A stretch of DNA of 6,396 nucleotides from Conexibacter sp. Its GTDB lineage: Bacteria; Actinomycetota; Thermoleophilia; Solirubrobacterales; Solirubrobacteraceae. The notes under the pieces are model-generated. The model saw nothing but the letters and a program-made list of their open reading frames with translations, was not told where the DNA came from and made no database searches. The position numbers were made by a program, and so were the translations under genes. The stretch is taken from assembly GCA_025964055.1 (NCBI GenBank), contig JAOPZP010000561.1, positions 1 through 6,396 of the forward strand. The letters are read 5' to 3'. The stretch's first letter is position 1. Each line of letters opens with the position of its first letter. Positions 4,571 through 6,396 of the stretch are shown piece after piece.

Positions 4571-5230
4571 GTGCACGTCGATCGACCCGGTCCGGGGGAA
4601 GAGCTCAACGACGGGGCGGTGACCGCGCCGCGCCAGGCTGCGACCGTGATGGTGCTGCGCGGCGGCGCGCAGACGCTCGAGGTGCTGCTCGTGCAGCGCA
4701 ACCCGGCGCAGCGCTTCATGGGCGGCGCGTGGGTCTTCCCGGGCGGCGCCGTCGACGCCGGCGAGGGCGAGGGCGATGGCGCCCACCGCGCCGCCGCCGT
4801 GCGCGAGCTGGCCGAGGAGGCCGCGATCGACGGCGTCGACCCCGCGGAGCTCGTGCGGTTCTCGCAGTGGATCACGCCGCCCGAGGTCAAGATCCGGTTC
4901 GACACGCACTTCTTCCTCGTGGCCGCACCGGCGGGCGCCGAGCCGCGCGTCGACGGCGACGAGTGCGTCGACTTGGGGTGGTTCACACCGCAGGACGCGC
5001 TGGCCGCCTACGCCGAGGAGCGCCTGCTGCTCGTGTTCCCCACCATCAAGCACCTCGAGCAGCTCTCCGGCTTCGCGACCGCCGACGCGCTCCTGGAGCA
5101 TGCGCGCGGCCGCGAGGTCGTCGCGGTGACGCCGCGCGTCGTGAGGGGCGAGCGCGGCGGCGAGCAGGCGCGCATCCTGCTCCCCGGCGAGCCCGGCTAC
5201 GACGACGTCCCGGAGACGGAAGGCGGTTGA
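4571..5230 (+). CDS. Nudix hydrolase, NUDT19-like
   Basis: A 219-residue Nudix-fold pyrophosphohydrolase. AATVMVLR (23-30) and EVLLVQRNPAQRFMGGAWVFPGG (37-59) form the first strands and the start of the Nudix box; the helix part reads AAAVRELAEEAAI (74-86), with metal-binding Glu at 79, 82 and 83. Relative to the canonical GX5EX7REUXEEXGU box, the G-to-R spacing is lengthened by a few residues (GEGEGDGAH) and the final Gly is Ala (A85). The downstream pattern (QWITPPEVKIRFDTHFFLVA at 99-118, then D-x-x-E-like DGDECVDLGWFTP at 128-140, then VFPTIKHLEQL at 155-165) resembles the NUDT19/NUDT7-type branch, in which mammalian members hydrolyse CoA. The substrate here is unproven. The GTG start at 4571 follows a TANNNT element at the leaderless distance. 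It is the first gene of a pair with the epimerase, one base apart. Confidence 0.9.
   Translation: MHVDRPGPGEELNDGAVTAPRQAATVMVLRGGAQTLEVLLVQRNPAQRFMGGAWVFPGGAVDAGEGEGDGAHRAAAVRELAEEAAIDGVDPAELVRFSQWITPPEVKIRFDTHFFLVAAPAGAEPRVDGDECVDLGWFTPQDALAAYAEERLLLVFPTIKHLEQLSGFATADALLEHARGREVVAVTPRVVRGERGGEQARILLPGEPGYDDVPETEGG
5218..5223 (+). promoter_or_regulatory. Ribosome binding site of the epimerase gene
   Basis: GGAAGG lies 8 bases before the GTG at 5232, inside the end of the Nudix gene. It decides the start and shows that this second gene uses Shine-Dalgarno initiation, unlike the predicted leaderless first gene. Confidence 0.6.
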
Positions 5231-5231
5231 C

Positions 5232-6236
5232 GTGGGCCTGACCGTCGCGGTCACCGGCCCGACCGGCGAGATCGGGAAGCCGTTCATGCGCGCGCTGGAC
5301 CGCTCGCGCGACGTCGACCGCATCGTCGGCATGGCGCGCCGCCCGTTCGACCCGGCCGAGCACGGCTGGCGCAAGGTCGAGTACCGCCAGGGCGACGTCC
5401 TGGACCGCGGCTCGGTCGAGGCGCTGGTGGCCGGCGCCGACGTCGTGGTGCACCTCGCGTTCGTCATCGTCGCGGGCTCGGCCGAGAGCGAGCACATCAA
5501 CTTGGAGGGCTCGCGCAACGTCTTCGAGGCGGCGGTCGCCGCCGGCGCCCGCCGGCTCGTCTACGCCTCCTCGGTGGCGGCCTACGGCTTCCCGGACCTC
5601 GACCGCGCGATCGTCGAGAGCGATCCCGCCGCGGGCAACGCGCACATGGCGTACTCGCATCACAAGGCGCAGGTCGAGGCGCTGCTGAGCGAGGTGCTCG
5701 ACGACGCCGAGACCGACGCCTACATCTTCCGGCCGTGCATCGTCGCGGGCCCCGAGGCGCCGATCCTCGTCAACCAGATCCCGTACGTGCGCTGGGGCGA
5801 TCGGCTGCCGAGCGCGGTCCGCGCGCTGTTCGACGTCGTCCCGATCCTCAAGCCGGTGCTGCCCGACCCGGGCGTGCCGTTCCAGCTGGTCCATCACGAC
5901 GACGTCGCGACCGCGCTGCGCGCCGGCGTCCTGGGCCGTGGCGAGCCCGGGGCCTACAACCTGGCCGGCGAGGGCACGATCACCATGTCGGACCTGGCCG
6001 GCGCGCTGGGCTACTACAGCGTGCCGGTGCCCGACCTGGCCGTCGACGCGACGGCCGAGATCATCTCGCGCCTGCCGCTGATGCCCGACGAGGTCACGTG
6101 GATCGAGGCGGTGCGCCGCCCGACGCTGATGGACACCGCCCGGGCGCGGCGCCTGCTGCGCTGGCGCCCCAGGCACGACGCCGCCGAGACCCTGCGCGCG
6201 ACGGTCGCCGCGGCGCGACCGGACCTCAGCGCGTGA
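5232..6236 (+). CDS. NAD(P)-dependent epimerase/dehydratase (extended SDR family)
   Basis: A 334-residue extended short-chain dehydrogenase/reductase, at the usual length for the family. The N-terminal dinucleotide-binding loop TGPTGEIG (8-15) has the GxxGxxG pattern. It is followed by YRQGDVLD (51-58), VVVHLAF (71-77), NLEGSRNVFEAAVAAGARRLVYASS (90-114), and the catalytic pair Y141-xxx-K145 in YSHHK. FRPCIVAGP (166-174), FQLVHHDDVATAL (217-229), YNLAGEG (242-248) and a C-terminal RLLRWRPRHDAAETLRATV segment (307-325) match the substrate-domain signatures of sugar epimerase/dehydratase relatives. The substrate cannot be assigned; no other sugar-nucleotide genes are nearby. The GTG start follows the Nudix stop by one base, with GGAAGG 8 bases upstream. 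The 3' end overlaps the opposing partial gene by 11 bases. Confidence 0.92.
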   Translation: MGLTVAVTGPTGEIGKPFMRALDRSRDVDRIVGMARRPFDPAEHGWRKVEYRQGDVLDRGSVEALVAGADVVVHLAFVIVAGSAESEHINLEGSRNVFEAAVAAGARRLVYASSVAAYGFPDLDRAIVESDPAAGNAHMAYSHHKAQVEALLSEVLDDAETDAYIFRPCIVAGPEAPILVNQIPYVRWGDRLPSAVRALFDVVPILKPVLPDPGVPFQLVHHDDVATALRAGVLGRGEPGAYNLAGEGTITMSDLAGALGYYSVPVPDLAVDATAEIISRLPLMPDEVTWIEAVRRPTLMDTARARRLLRWRPRHDAAETLRATVAAARPDLSA

Positions 6237-6396
6237 CGCTGGTGACCGGCACGCCGAAGCGGCGCTCGGCCTCGCCCGCGACGTCGTCCTCGCGGTAGCG
6301 CGCCGAGTCCTGGTCGCGGGTGAAGACGACGACGCGGTCGGCCGGGAAGGTCGTCAGCGCGTCCTGCAGCGCGAGCAGCGGCTCGCTCTCGCCGGC
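6226..6396 (-). CDS. C-terminal part of an unidentified alpha/beta protein, possibly universal-stress-like (partial)
   Basis: On the minus strand an open frame enters from the right edge and runs 56 codons to TGA at 6228-6226. The visible residues include EPLLALQDALTTFPADRVVVF (5-25), then FTRDQDSARYRED, then EAERRFGVPVTSV (42-54). This helix-strand-helix-strand ending, with a 'D/E-P-x-x-A-L-x-D-A-L-x-x-F-x-A-D' segment and a terminal 'RRFxVPVTxV', recalls the last part of UspA-like domains, but that is recognition from memory of a partial sequence and is tentative. The stop overlaps the tail of the epimerase by 11 bases, so no intergenic terminator separates these convergent genes. Confidence 0.55.
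   Translation of the reverse strand, partial: AGESEPLLALQDALTTFPADRVVVFTRDQDSARYREDDVAGEAERRFGVPVTSVTR

Noticed and set aside
1..6396. A defence, mobile or otherwise previously undescribed multi-gene system
   Set aside because: All complete genes belong to known enzyme or carrier families with intact motifs; there are no transposase, integrase, toxin-antitoxin, nuclease or tRNA signatures. The unusual material is regulatory and palindromic DNA, reported separately.

Overview
This window comes from a chromosome of very high GC content, well above 70 percent by eye. The biotin genes, the membrane-anchored spermidine-synthase-like protein, frequent GTG starts and the alanine/arginine-rich codon use suggest a high-GC actinobacterium. 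Solirubrobacterales/Thermoleophilia is my best guess, but that is a taxonomic inference from style and gene content, not a marker-gene identification.

Layout. (1) Positions 1-1218, plus strand: the last 29 codons of an upstream gene, then bioD (dethiobiotin synthetase), then a VOC/glyoxalase-fold gene whose GTG start overlaps the bioD stop. (2) Positions 1219-1350: a convergent gap holding a long, nearly perfect hairpin. (3) Positions 1351-2850, minus strand: a 499-residue protein with an N-terminal block of membrane helices and a C-terminal spermidine-synthase-like Rossmann domain. (4) Positions 2912-4228, plus strand: bioA (8-amino-7-oxononanoate aminotransferase), divergent from the previous gene. 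(5) Positions 4229-4345: a second convergent gap, filled from stop codon to stop codon by two copies of a 57-bp hairpin repeat. (6) Positions 4346-4525, minus strand: a 59-residue rubredoxin. (7) Positions 4571-6236, plus strand: a NUDT19-like Nudix hydrolase followed one base later by an extended-SDR epimerase/dehydratase-like protein. (8) Positions 6226-6396, minus strand: the C-terminal end of a further gene that overlaps the epimerase tail by 11 bases.

Function. BioA and BioD catalyse consecutive steps (8-amino-7-oxononanoate to 7,8-diaminononanoate to dethiobiotin), so the window carries the middle of biotin synthesis, split by an unrelated minus-strand gene. The upstream fragment may be another biotin gene, but this cannot be shown. 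The remaining genes are single housekeeping or accessory enzymes.

The most interesting signals are in the control DNA. Three genes that open transcription units (the minus-strand membrane protein, bioA and the Nudix gene) each have a TANNNT -10-like hexamer ending exactly 7 bases before the start codon, with no Shine-Dalgarno sequence. This predicts leaderless mRNAs. The downstream genes (VOC, epimerase) instead have purine-rich ribosome sites 8 bases before their starts. The rubredoxin/Nudix divergent promoter also carries a perfect 14-bp palindrome between its two facing -10 elements. I see no CRISPR array, mobile element, RNA gene or defence system.
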